From Sphingobium cloacae (GTDB lineage: Bacteria > Pseudomonadota > Alphaproteobacteria > Sphingomonadales > Sphingomonadaceae): a stretch of 64,000 nt of DNA. Positions 34,531 through 42,067 of this stretch are shown piece after piece. How positions within the stretch are numbered: position 1 is the first letter of the stretch; every line of letters begins with the position of its first letter. The notes beneath the pieces are model-generated. The model searched no databases. It had not been told where the DNA came from and saw only the letters and a program-made list of their open reading frames with translations. The DNA lies in assembly GCF_002355855.1 (NCBI RefSeq), contig NZ_AP017655.1:1951501-2015500 (forward strand), read 5' to 3'. A program made the position numbers and the translations under genes.

Positions 34531-35151
34531 TCATTGCAGCCCGTTGATGTCGATCCGGGCGATGCGGTCCCACGCGGCGTTCAGCGCTTCGAGCGTCACG
34601 GTATTGGCCGTGCAGATGGCGAGGTCGGCTTCATCCACGATGGCCGCTTCACCGGGCCGCAAAGGTCCGCTGGACAGGACGGGAACGCCGGACAGGTCCG
34701 CTGCTCCGCCGCCACCGGCAGCGCTGGCCGCACCCGATCGCGTTCGCGCGTCCCGCAGCCGGTCAGCAAGATCGGCGCGAGCAGCAGCCAGATCGGCTTG
34801 ATGGTCATTCTTCACCTCCTGAAGGATTGCAGCCCCTTCGCGCCCGACGCGCGCGGCATTCTCGCGGTCCTTGCGCGCTGCCTCGGCCCGCGCATCGCGG
34901 ACCATGCCGACGAACTTCTGCATCTCGGCTTTCTGGTCGCGGAACTTGCCCTGCCACGCCGCCGCCTGGACGCGGCGCGCCTCGGCCAGATCACGCGCGC
35001 TCCTCGCCTGCCCGTGCAGCCAGAGGCACAGCAGCGCGAGGATCAGCATCGCCAGCCGCCACGGGCGCGCCAGCAGCCAGCGGACGCCATCGCCCAGCAG
35101 GCCCGCCAGTTCGATGCCGACATGGGCGATCGCGTCGAAGAGCCATCTCAT
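34531..35151 (-). CDS. Rz-like inner-membrane spanin subunit
   Basis: 206 aa: membrane helix (WRLAMLILALLCLWLHG, about 30-47), then a long periplasmic coiled coil (SARDLAEARRVQAAAW..RKDRENAARVGREGAAIL). Typical i-spanin architecture, though longer than lambda Rz. An Rz1-like lipoprotein is encoded within it in another frame. It follows the endolysin with a 4-bp overlap. Confidence 0.78.
   Translation of the reverse strand: MRWLFDAIAHVGIELAGLLGDGVRWLLARPWRLAMLILALLCLWLHGQARSARDLAEARRVQAAAWQGKFRDQKAEMQKFVGMVRDARAEAARKDRENAARVGREGAAILQEVKNDHQADLAAARADLADRLRDARTRSGAASAAGGGGAADLSGVPVLSSGPLRPGEAAIVDEADLAICTANTVTLEALNAAWDRIARIDINGLQ
34596..34808 (-). CDS. Embedded Rz1-like outer-membrane spanin lipoprotein
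   Basis: 70 aa wholly inside the Rz gene in a different frame. MTIKPIWLLLAPILLTGCGT is a lipoprotein signal with lipobox LTGC; the mature part is Pro-rich (PALPVAAEQRTCPAFPSCPADLCGPVKRP) like other Rz1 proteins. AGGAGG lies 6 bases before the ATG, a strong start. Rz and Rz1 fuse inner and outer membranes at lysis. Confidence 0.8.
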   Translation of the reverse strand: MTIKPIWLLLAPILLTGCGTRERDRVRPALPVAAEQRTCPAFPSCPADLCGPVKRPSWMKPTSPSARPIP

Positions 35152-35696
35152 ATCCGCACCTTGACGGTCAGCGTGACTTCGGGCGTCAGGTTGGTGAAGC
35201 AGGCGCGCATTTCGTCATTGCGCCGGTTGACGATGCCGGTGACGACAACGCCGCCCGCCTTGTTCCAGAGCGCGAACGCCTGACAGGCGGAGAACCAGTC
35301 TCCTGCCTTGAACTGCCGCGCCATGGTGGACCCGCAATAGGCCGCGACCCCGATATGATAGGCGACGCTGATCGCCGCGCCCAGCTGGTAGACGGCGTTC
35401 TGAAGCTGCGGGGTGCAGCTGAGGACGCCCTTGCCGAAATCGCTCCGGATCGCGGTGCGGAGGAAGGCGCGGCATTCGGTCGGGGTGTAGACGCGCATCG
35501 GCACCCGCGTCTCGCCGGTGCAGACGGTCCATTTGCCGATCATGTCGCGATAGGGGACCGTCTTCGTCCCCTCCCATTTCTCGATAAGGCCGGTGGCGAC
35601 CTGCGCGGCGGGATCGCTGACGGCGACGCCAACGGGCGCGGCCACAAGGGCGGTCGCGACGATGGCGGCGATCGGACGATTGCTCGCGTCAGCCAT
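35148..35696 (-). CDS. Endolysin, GH24 lysozyme with possible SAR N-terminus
   Basis: 182 aa. The catalytic triad spacing E-8aa-D-5aa-T is met in WEGTKTVPYRDMIGKWT. The N-terminus (IAAIVATALVAAPVGVAVSD) is a weakly hydrophobic Ala/Gly/Val stretch, as in signal-anchor-release endolysins that reach the periplasm through Sec. No separate holin was identified, though three tiny membrane genes are candidates (28632, 36162, 37424). First late gene downstream of the 35774 palindrome. Confidence 0.85.
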   Translation of the reverse strand: MADASNRPIAAIVATALVAAPVGVAVSDPAAQVATGLIEKWEGTKTVPYRDMIGKWTVCTGETRVPMRVYTPTECRAFLRTAIRSDFGKGVLSCTPQLQNAVYQLGAAISVAYHIGVAAYCGSTMARQFKAGDWFSACQAFALWNKAGGVVVTGIVNRRNDEMRACFTNLTPEVTLTVKVRI

Positions 35697-35773
35697 GGCG
35701 GCTAACTCGCTGTCGGGTAGGGGAATGCGTCTGGGCCATGACCCAGATGTGCGGGTTTCAGCTGCGGAAGTTC

Positions 35774-35793
35774 ATGGCCGTGCCCACGGCCAT
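35774..35793 (-). promoter_or_regulatory. Candidate late-promoter operator, copy 1 (Plys position)
   Basis: Perfect inverted repeat ATGGCCGTG-CC-CACGGCCAT in the 100-bp gap between the Mor-like gene and the endolysin. Same sequence, inverted, as at 26667-26686. In Mu the corresponding gap after the activator gene holds Plys, activated by a Mor/C dimer at a dyad site. Confidence 0.65.
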
Positions 35794-35796
35794 CCG

Positions 35797-36162
35797 TCAG
35801 AAAAGGGAGAATTGCCGTTCGGGCTCGCTGCCCTTGACGGGCGGGCTGTCCATGCGGGCAAACATGTGGTTGACGCCCGTTTCCGTCATGCCCAGCTTCG
35901 TGGCGATCGCGCCATTGCTGAAACCGGCCGCGCGATAATGGCGCGCGCGAACCTCGCGGGCAAGAGGGACGCGCAGATAGTCGGGCGACTTGCGCCGGGA
36001 CAGCAGCCGCGCGGCATCGAGACCTATGGCCTTGGCGATCTCGCCGTCGCTGTCGACCTTGGTCGGCACATAAAGACGGCGGCCACCGAACGCCTCGGCG
36101 AGCGCGATAAACCCGCGTTCGCCGAGCAGCTTCGTCAGTTCGGTGGCGAGCCGCTCGCTCAT
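35797..36162 (-). CDS. Mor-family transcriptional activator
   Basis: 121 aa from the ATG at 36162. The C-terminal helix-turn-helix (LAREVRARHYRAAGFSNGAIATKLGMTETGVNHMF) and preceding G-G-RLYVP beta segment (AFGGRRLYVPTKV) match Mu Mor/C. It closes the early/middle operon and is placed to activate the late operon starting at the endolysin. Only one Mor/C-like gene is visible, so it may combine the two roles. Confidence 0.85.
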   Translation of the reverse strand: MSERLATELTKLLGERGFIALAEAFGGRRLYVPTKVDSDGEIAKAIGLDAARLLSRRKSPDYLRVPLAREVRARHYRAAGFSNGAIATKLGMTETGVNHMFARMDSPPVKGSEPERQFSLF

Positions 36163-36320
36163 CAGAAGAGCACGGCTCCCAGCAGCAGCCCGGCCGCAAA
36201 GATGGTGAAGAGGGTCGCCAGCGGAACGCGGCGGCGCGGCCGGGTCGACCGCAGCAGCGGCTGCGTTTCCCATTCCGCGTGGACGTGGCCGCCCCGCGCG
36301 GCATGGACGCGGGCGGTCAC
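36162..36320 (-). CDS. 52-residue single-span membrane protein
   Basis: GTG start at 36320 in a GTGA overlap with the gemA stop; its TGA overlaps the Mor start (TGATG). Sequence: basic N-terminus (STRPRRRVP) and a C-terminal helix PLATLFTIFAAGLLLGAVLF. Double coupling supports a real gene. Could be a holin-like or accessory membrane protein; unknown. Confidence 0.55.
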   Translation of the reverse strand: MTARVHAARGGHVHAEWETQPLLRSTRPRRRVPLATLFTIFAAGLLLGAVLF

Positions 36321-37033
36321 GACTTCACCTCTTCGAACGCGGCGTCGCCACCCTTGACGCGCAGGACGCGGCCAAGCCCATGGGCGATCCGGTCATAGTC
36401 CTCCGTCGCGAAAAGATGCTGGTCGGGATCGGACAGCTTGCAAAGCTCCCACGCCGCCTTCCCCAGGCCCCAATGCGATGGCACGATGCAGGCGCGCACG
36501 AGCTTGGCCAATATGGCTTCGCACAGACGACCCTTGAGCGCATGGACATGATGGATTTTGGCGAGGCCCGGCAATGCCTGCGTCCATCCATGCCGCTGCG
36601 CCATCGCCTTCAGCGCTTCGATCAGCCGGTCGCTTTGCGACTGGTTGACCCATTGGAACCGTTCGCATCCCGTCTGTCGGCGGGCGAAGGCTTCAAGGGC
36701 GGGCTCGCCGCCGTCGCGAATCGCGCAGAGCAGGCCCAGCGAAATCCACATCGCGCGCGCCTTGCGCGCCATGGGATGATCCGCGCGGCGCGGTGCGCCC
36801 TTGCCGTTCGGCGTGGACGCTTTCGCGGTAAAGCCGCGCCGGGCGAACTCTTCCACAAGCGCCTGCAATTGCGGGATCGTGCAATCGCGCGCGCTCATCT
36901 GTCCGGTGACGCGGTGCATGACCGCGCGATAATCATCGTCGGTCATCCCGATTTGCTTGGGCGCGATGTGCACCTTCGCGATCAGCGCGCGGCGCTGAGG
37001 ATCGGTCGCTGCTTTACGGGCGGCGGTCGCCAT
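36317..37033 (-). CDS. gemA: GemA-like regulatory protein (Mu gp16)
   Basis: 238 aa from the ATG at 37033 with AGGAG 7 bases upstream. RRALIAKVHIAPKQIGMTDDDYRAVMHRVTGQMSARDCTIPQLQALVEEFARRGF is the conserved GemA N-terminal domain; a C-terminal half with KAMWISLG-like and WVNQSQSDRLIEALK blocks is common in phage homologues. In Mu, GemA affects host gene expression and DNA gyrase-linked supercoiling. Confidence 0.88.
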   Translation of the reverse strand: MATAARKAATDPQRRALIAKVHIAPKQIGMTDDDYRAVMHRVTGQMSARDCTIPQLQALVEEFARRGFTAKASTPNGKGAPRRADHPMARKARAMWISLGLLCAIRDGGEPALEAFARRQTGCERFQWVNQSQSDRLIEALKAMAQRHGWTQALPGLAKIHHVHALKGRLCEAILAKLVRACIVPSHWGLGKAAWELCKLSDPDQHLFATEDYDRIAHGLGRVLRVKGGDAAFEEVKS

Positions 37034-37034
37034 G

Positions 37035-37427
37035 TCAGTTCTCCTGAAAGTCACGAAAATGATTGACCAGACGATCGGTCAGGCGGCGGAACGCGGGATC
37101 GCGGTGGCGTAATGCGCGCGCGCGGCGGACGGCATGGTGAACCGTCGTGTGATCTCGTCCGCCCAGCGCGTGGCCGATCACGGTCGTTGACCCCAGTCCC
37201 AATTCACAGGCGATCCAGCACACGGCGGCCCGAGGCCGGAAATAGACCGGTTTGCGCGTCCGGCCGACGATCTCGCCCGCGTCGACGCTTGTGAACCAGG
37301 CGACGGTATCGATCAGGTCCGCAACGCGCACCTTGCCGCCGAAGCGGCGCTGCGGAGCGGGACCGGCGATCCGCGCGACCAACATGGTCAGCGCCAGGCT
37401 GACCGCCGTGTCAGCCGCGCTCGTCAC
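37035..37427 (-). CDS. DnaA domain IV-like DNA-binding protein
   Basis: 130 aa from the GTG at 37427 (GTGA overlap). The C-terminal 80 residues (IVGRTRKPVYFRPRAAVCWIACELGLGSTTVIGHALGGRDHTTVHHAVRRARAL) follow the DnaA box-binding domain, including the DHTTVxHA helix. The ATPase domain is absent. In Mu-like phages of alphaproteobacteria such proteins may mimic or interfere with host DnaA. Function inferred. Confidence 0.8.
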   Translation of the reverse strand: MTSAADTAVSLALTMLVARIAGPAPQRRFGGKVRVADLIDTVAWFTSVDAGEIVGRTRKPVYFRPRAAVCWIACELGLGSTTVIGHALGGRDHTTVHHAVRRARALRHRDPAFRRLTDRLVNHFRDFQEN

Positions 37428-37591
37428 TGCCCGGCTCCCATGCCCAGCGACATCACCAGCATGGCGAGGATGACCAGCACCGCCACGCACAGGCCCATGG
37501 CGAGCGAGATGCAATCCATCGGATCGAGCGGGTCGCCTGTAACCGGGTCGGTGAGCAGCGCGCGCAGCGCCTTTTCCATGATCGGTTTCAT
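37424..37591 (-). CDS. 55-residue membrane protein
   Basis: ATG at 37591 overlaps the B-gene stop (ATGA); the stop overlaps the next GTG start. Cytoplasmic-looking N-terminus (MEKALRALLTDPVTGDPLDPMD) and one long helix (CISLAMGLCVAVLVILAMLV). Coupled on both sides, so probably real; role unknown. Confidence 0.6.
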   Translation of the reverse strand: MKPIMEKALRALLTDPVTGDPLDPMDCISLAMGLCVAVLVILAMLVMSLGMGAGQ

Positions 37592-38550
37592 TGGCGGACG
37601 ATCCGGATGGCGCGGCGTTCGATCGCCCAGCGCACATGAGCCAGTTGCAGCCTGCCGCCGTCTTCGGAGGCGATCCGGCTGGCGTTGACGATGATCTGGC
37701 GGCACTCCCGCAGCGCGCCCGATCCCGGCCGGAGCGCGACGTCGATCAGCGTCTGGCGAATGCCCGGATCAAAGAGCTTCCACGCATCGCAAAAAGCGAG
37801 GACGTCCCCTTCCTGCGGCTGGGCTTGCACGACGCGCTGGGCAATCCGGCTGTTGAGCCGGGCGAAGGCGTCGCGTTGCCGGCCGCGCTCGATCCGGGCA
37901 ATCAGTTCTTCATTGCCCAGCAGGCAGATGCCAAGTCCCGTCTGGTCATGCCATGCCCGCAGCTGCTCCAGAGCCTTGAAGGTCAGGTGATTGGCTTCAT
38001 CGACGATCAGCGTGGCCTTGCGGCGGCGCAGGAACGTGATGAGCTCCGCGCTGATCGCGGCGGGCCAGCTTCTGACGCAATTGAGCCCGATCGCCTTTTC
38101 GACAAGGCGGATCATCGCGTTCGTGTCCTTGGAGACATCGTCAATGGTCGCCATGAAACAGGGAGACACACGGCCAAGGAAATCCTCGGCCGTTTTCGTC
38201 TTTCCCATGCCCGGCCCGAACGCGCCGACCGTGATTTCGCCGCTGGACGCGATGGCGAGCAGTTCGCGGATCAGCAGCGATGTCGGCGTGTCGAAATAGC
38301 CCGGTTCCACGGGGATGCCGTCCATCTGCTCGCGGCGGTTCTGGACGCCCTGGCGGAACTTGAAGATTTCGCGGGCGATGCGGTCATTGTTGCCCGCATA
38401 ATTGCCCTTGCAGAAAGGCTGGATCGTCCCGCCCGGAATGCCGATGGCGTTGCCAAGGTCGTTCCAGCTCAGATTTTCCATGGCCTTGTAGCCATTGGCC
38501 CACTCGCGCATCTCCTCGATGTCGACGGGCATTTCATCAACATGGATCAC
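37588..38550 (-). CDS. B: MuB-like ATP-dependent target-DNA activator
   Basis: 320 aa. N-terminal helix-turn-helix (LSWNDLGNAIGIPGGTIQPFCKGNY) and AAA+ core with Walker A (GPGMGKTKT), Walker B (ATLIVDEANH) and sensor region (GICLLGNEELIARIERG). MuB polymerises on DNA, selects targets and stimulates MuA. Encoded immediately after A as in Mu. Confidence 0.92.
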   Translation of the reverse strand: MIHVDEMPVDIEEMREWANGYKAMENLSWNDLGNAIGIPGGTIQPFCKGNYAGNNDRIAREIFKFRQGVQNRREQMDGIPVEPGYFDTPTSLLIRELLAIASSGEITVGAFGPGMGKTKTAEDFLGRVSPCFMATIDDVSKDTNAMIRLVEKAIGLNCVRSWPAAISAELITFLRRRKATLIVDEANHLTFKALEQLRAWHDQTGLGICLLGNEELIARIERGRQRDAFARLNSRIAQRVVQAQPQEGDVLAFCDAWKLFDPGIRQTLIDVALRPGSGALRECRQIIVNASRIASEDGGRLQLAHVRWAIERRAIRIVRQ

Positions 38551-38565
38551 GGGTCTTTTCTCCTT

Positions 38566-40554
38566 TTACTGCTCGATCAGTCGGAGCGCCGCCTTGCGGT
38601 GCAGCCGGTCGAAATCGGGGTTCGTCACGGGGTTCTGAGAAGGCTCTGAGACGGCTTTGAGAGCAGCGACGATGTTGCCGCGCTGGCGCACGATCCGGCT
38701 GGCTGCCGGTCGGACGCTCGGTTCAACATCTTCGTCATAGGTGGGCAGCCGTGCCGCGAGATCGGCGGCGGACAGCAGGTTGAGCGCGTCGGCCGCTTCC
38801 TTCGCTGCGCGCTGATGACGCTTCTCCAGCCGCTGGCGCTCTTTTGCGGCGGCCATGTCCAGGAAGCCGGTGGCCTGCCACAGCGGCGCGGTGACAAGGA
38901 ACTTGCCCGCACGGTCATAGACATGGACAGGTCGCGTCAAATCGTCGGGGTCGAACCGGATCGTCACTTTCTGACCGGCGATCTGGGCCATTTCCGGCTT
39001 CCAGTAGCTGTTGCCCGCGAGCCTGACCGCGCCTGTGGTGCGATCGGTGCTGATCTGATCGGCGGCGAACAGGGCAAGCCGCAGTTGCTCCTCGGTTGCC
39101 TTGCCGATCGTGGCGCGGGCATAGCTATCGTCGAAGACCTGATCGAAACTGTACTGGCCCGCGCCCATTTCCGTGCGTCGGCCGAGGCGCGCGTTGTGGG
39201 CTGCCACGCCCGCGTCGAAGACCCGGCAGAATGTTTCCAGATCGACCGCCGCATTGCCGTAATTCTCCGGCTTCGCCAGCGGCGTGTTGCCGGTATAGGC
39301 GCCCTCGAAAGCGGGATGGCGCGCGATATGATCGCAAAAATCACGGAAACCGCGCTCGATCGGTTTCGACTGTCCGCGATAGGGCTTGGCCCAGTGGATC
39401 GCGATGCCCAGGTTCACGAGGACGCCGACGGGGTCCTCATCCCTGATCTTGAACCGGAACCGGGTGCGCGCGCCGCCCGTCAGCCACTTGGATGCAAAAG
39501 CCCGGCCATTATCTGCCAGCAGCCCCTTGGGAATGCCCCATTTCTTGAAGAGGTCCGCAAAGACCAGGCGCGCCGTCACGGTGTCTTCCGTTTCGGCGAT
39601 GCGCCATGCGAGGAATTTGCGGCTGTAAACGTCCTGGATCGCAACGATGGTGGGGCGGCCGATCCGGCCATCGGGCCAGCGGACGAACACGTCGGCCTTG
39701 TGGCCGTCGATATTGACCAGTTCCATCGCATGAAGATCGGCGACCGAACGGATTTGCGCGGGCAGCATCCGGCGCAGCGCTTCCTTGCCCTTGCGCCGCA
39801 GGGTGATGACCTGTGGCGGAACTTCGGCTTCCAGGCGGCGTTGCAGGGTTTTGGCGTGGGGGAGCGTCATCCCCATTTCGTCTGCCAGCGCCTTCGTCCG
39901 CAGATAGCAGGACATGAAGGTCGGCTTGGAGAGGCGGAGATAATCCGACAGCAGCGTTTGCCACAGTTCCGGGTCGATCTCCGCTTCCTTTCCTCCGCCC
40001 TTCCGGCGGGGGGCAAGATGCGGCAGGCGATCCGGCGCGGGAACGCCATCGACCAGCCCCAGCCAGTTCCATACGGTGGAGGGAGAGACCTTTGCTGCCC
40101 GCGCCGCGTGGTTGACCGCAGTCGTCGCGGGCAGGCCTGCCGCCTTATAGGCGTCCACGTCGACGAGGATGAGCGCGCGCCGCTCGGCCTCCGCCTTCAC
40201 TTTGTCCGACTGGCCATCGAACCACGCCCATATCTGGTTGCGGCAACCGTCATTGGCGGCCAGCGGCCGGTCCGCTTCTGCGGGGCTGTATGTTTGTGGA
40301 GAAACAAACGCGATTCCCCGGCTGACGAGTTCCGCCTGCGCCGACGTGGGCAACTGCGAGATATGGAACTCCAGCCCGCCGCCCCGGCCGCGACGGCTCC
40401 GGGCCAGCGGCACACCGTCGCGACCGGCCGCGACCTTCCAGCCTTCCCGATCAGCCCGTTCGTTCACTTTCCGCTTGGTGCGGGGCAGGCCCGGCAACCC
40501 AAGGTCGGCGATCTCGGCGGCGGTAAACCAGGACTTTCCCCCCGATGCGATCAT
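38566..40554 (-). CDS. A: Mu-type DDE transposase
   Basis: 662 aa from the ATG at 40554 (ATGA overlap). N-terminal Mu DNA-binding part (WFTAAEIADLGLPGLPRTKRKVNERADREGW), I-beta/gamma helices (TAVNHAARAAKVSPSTVWNWLGLV), RNase-H-fold catalytic core with Asp in VNIDGHKAD, Asp in GLLADNGRAFASK and Glu in SKPIERGFRDF, then the Mu C-terminal beta-barrel and basic tail. Catalyses replicative transposition of the phage. Confidence 0.95.
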   Translation of the reverse strand: MIASGGKSWFTAAEIADLGLPGLPRTKRKVNERADREGWKVAAGRDGVPLARSRRGRGGGLEFHISQLPTSAQAELVSRGIAFVSPQTYSPAEADRPLAANDGCRNQIWAWFDGQSDKVKAEAERRALILVDVDAYKAAGLPATTAVNHAARAAKVSPSTVWNWLGLVDGVPAPDRLPHLAPRRKGGGKEAEIDPELWQTLLSDYLRLSKPTFMSCYLRTKALADEMGMTLPHAKTLQRRLEAEVPPQVITLRRKGKEALRRMLPAQIRSVADLHAMELVNIDGHKADVFVRWPDGRIGRPTIVAIQDVYSRKFLAWRIAETEDTVTARLVFADLFKKWGIPKGLLADNGRAFASKWLTGGARTRFRFKIRDEDPVGVLVNLGIAIHWAKPYRGQSKPIERGFRDFCDHIARHPAFEGAYTGNTPLAKPENYGNAAVDLETFCRVFDAGVAAHNARLGRRTEMGAGQYSFDQVFDDSYARATIGKATEEQLRLALFAADQISTDRTTGAVRLAGNSYWKPEMAQIAGQKVTIRFDPDDLTRPVHVYDRAGKFLVTAPLWQATGFLDMAAAKERQRLEKRHQRAAKEAADALNLLSAADLAARLPTYDEDVEPSVRPAASRIVRQRGNIVAALKAVSEPSQNPVTNPDFDRLHRKAALRLIEQ

Positions 40555-41012
40555 TTGCGGCGATTCCTCTGGATGGTGGGGTTCATGCGTTGCAGGGACT
40601 TCAGCTGCTGCTGGAGCCGCGAAATCTCGCTGCTGATGTGGCCGACCTGCGCGGTGTAGATTTCGTCGCCGACCAGCACGGCCGCGCCGATCGCGCGCAA
40701 CTCGCGGTCCAGAAGGTCGAAGCGGTTCGTCACCGCGATCAGGGCGCACATGCGCGCAAAGCTGATATTGTGGCCGTCCCGCGCCTGGCTGGCATAGGCA
40801 TCCAGCATCAGCTTGGTGACTTCCTCGTCCAGCAACACGCTCATTTCGGCGGCGATGACCTTCCGGTCCCGATCGTCATGCTTCAGGGCTTCCGCCACCG
40901 TGCGAGCGATACGCGCATCCATCCCCGCCAGCGCGGCCGGAAGCGTCGCGGGCTGCGGCGCTTCGAACGTGAAGGCGAACTGGTTGGGATGGGAATCGCG
41001 GTTCTTAGCCAA
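40551..41012 (-). CDS. Hypothetical early phage protein
   Basis: About 153 aa from a TTG at 41012 that overlaps the preceding stop; an ATG lies further in. FAFTFEAPQPATLPAALAGMDARIARTVAEALKHDDRDRKVIAAEMSVLLDEEVTKLMLDAYASQARDG is helical, followed by a coiled coil at the C-terminus (SSEISRLQQQLKSLQRM). Adjacent to A in the early operon; no family name recognised. Confidence 0.6.
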   Translation of the reverse strand: MAKNRDSHPNQFAFTFEAPQPATLPAALAGMDARIARTVAEALKHDDRDRKVIAAEMSVLLDEEVTKLMLDAYASQARDGHNISFARMCALIAVTNRFDLLDRELRAIGAAVLVGDEIYTAQVGHISSEISRLQQQLKSLQRMNPTIQRNRRK

Positions 41013-41232
41013 GGCGCGGCCCCCGCTGCGCCCAGGCTGCATCGTCGCAGAGACCGCAGGGATGCGGCCACCGCACACCATGCTGACAAACATGGCCGCG
41101 CGCGATCTGGACAAGATCAGCCGCGTTCATCACGGGAACCCTGCGACGCGCATCCATCCAGTCGAGCAGCTGCTCGACCTTCACGGGCGTCAGCGCATCC
41201 GGCGCGGACTTGATGTTCGACCCACCCGCCAT
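41005..41232 (-). CDS. Small phage protein with putative zinc-binding Cys motif
   Basis: 75 aa from the ATG at 41232 (TGATG overlap). LTPVKVEQLLDWMDARRRVP is followed by HVCQHGVRWPHPCGLC, where C-x9-C-x2-C plus His could hold zinc. Early operon, between two short genes. Function unknown. Confidence 0.6.
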   Translation of the reverse strand: MAGGSNIKSAPDALTPVKVEQLLDWMDARRRVPVMNAADLVQIARGHVCQHGVRWPHPCGLCDDAAWAQRGPRLG

Positions 41233-41471
41233 CAGTCCCTCATCATCCAGTGGGCGTCCCAGCGGCCGAAATCGGCGGCTTCGTCGATCACGACAAAGCC
41301 CTGCCTGCCGTTGATCGCGCTTACCGCATCCTGCGCCCGCTGGCGCAGCGCGGCCCTTTCCTCCGCCTTGCGTTTGCGCAGTTCGGGAATCGTGCAGCCG
41401 CGCTGCATCGCCTCGGCAAATTCCTGCCGGGCACGGGCGAAGCGTTCGGCTTGGGCGGACGGGGCGGTCAC
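41232..41471 (-). CDS. Small helical early phage protein
   Basis: 79 aa; helical and charged (AERFARARQEFAEAMQRGCTIPELRKRKAEERAALRQRA) with a short ending QGFVVIDEAADFGRWDAHW. Overlaps neighbours at both ends. No family recognised. Confidence 0.55.
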   Translation of the reverse strand: MTAPSAQAERFARARQEFAEAMQRGCTIPELRKRKAEERAALRQRAQDAVSAINGRQGFVVIDEAADFGRWDAHWMMRD

Positions 41472-42067
41472 AGTGTCTCCCCGCCTTGTGATGACCGCTG
41501 CGGGAGAGGCATGGCTCTGATGGCTGCGGCCAAGTCTTCCATGGCACCTGCGCCTTCTGGATCGCCGTCAGCATATCGTTGCTTGCTATGCTCATCTGCT
41601 ATCTTCGCCGCCGCTTCCCGCACGTCCCCCCCTGAGGGCTGGGGAGCCGCTTCGTAAGCTTCCGGTGCATTGCCGCACCATCCGCATACGCCATCCTCGG
41701 ACAGAATGTTGCCATCGCCAGGACAGACCTTCTCCCCCGCCTCTGGCTGCACAGGCTGGGCCGGGAGGGTGGACAATGCTGCACTCGCCTCATCTGCAAG
41801 GGCGCGGGCGGTATCTCGATGCTGGTCAGCAATAAGCCGAAATTCGAGTACGTTTTCCCAGCCCTCTTTGGACCGCTCCAACGCCTCGCGCAGCCGCGTT
41901 TCGGTGGGATGGGGGGTGGAGAGAGCGAGTAATTCGTCAACCGCGTCCCGATTAAAACCGGGCATCGTTGGCAGCGGTAAATCAGACGGAACCGCATCTC
42001 TCCACGCCAGTACCTCTTCCAACGCCTCTCGCAGCGCCGCCATCAGCGCATCGGTGTTCTTCATCAT
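41468..42067 (-). CDS. Hypothetical early phage protein with CxxC pair
   Basis: 199 aa from the ATG at 42067. Helical N-terminal half (DALMAALREALEEVLAWRD, TRLREALERSKEGWENVLEFR) and a small Cys motif (VCPGDGNILSEDGVCGWCGN) that may bind zinc. Base use is a little less GC-rich here than in its neighbours, suggesting recent acquisition. Function unknown. Confidence 0.55.
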   Translation of the reverse strand: MMKNTDALMAALREALEEVLAWRDAVPSDLPLPTMPGFNRDAVDELLALSTPHPTETRLREALERSKEGWENVLEFRLIADQHRDTARALADEASAALSTLPAQPVQPEAGEKVCPGDGNILSEDGVCGWCGNAPEAYEAAPQPSGGDVREAAAKIADEHSKQRYADGDPEGAGAMEDLAAAIRAMPLPQRSSQGGETL

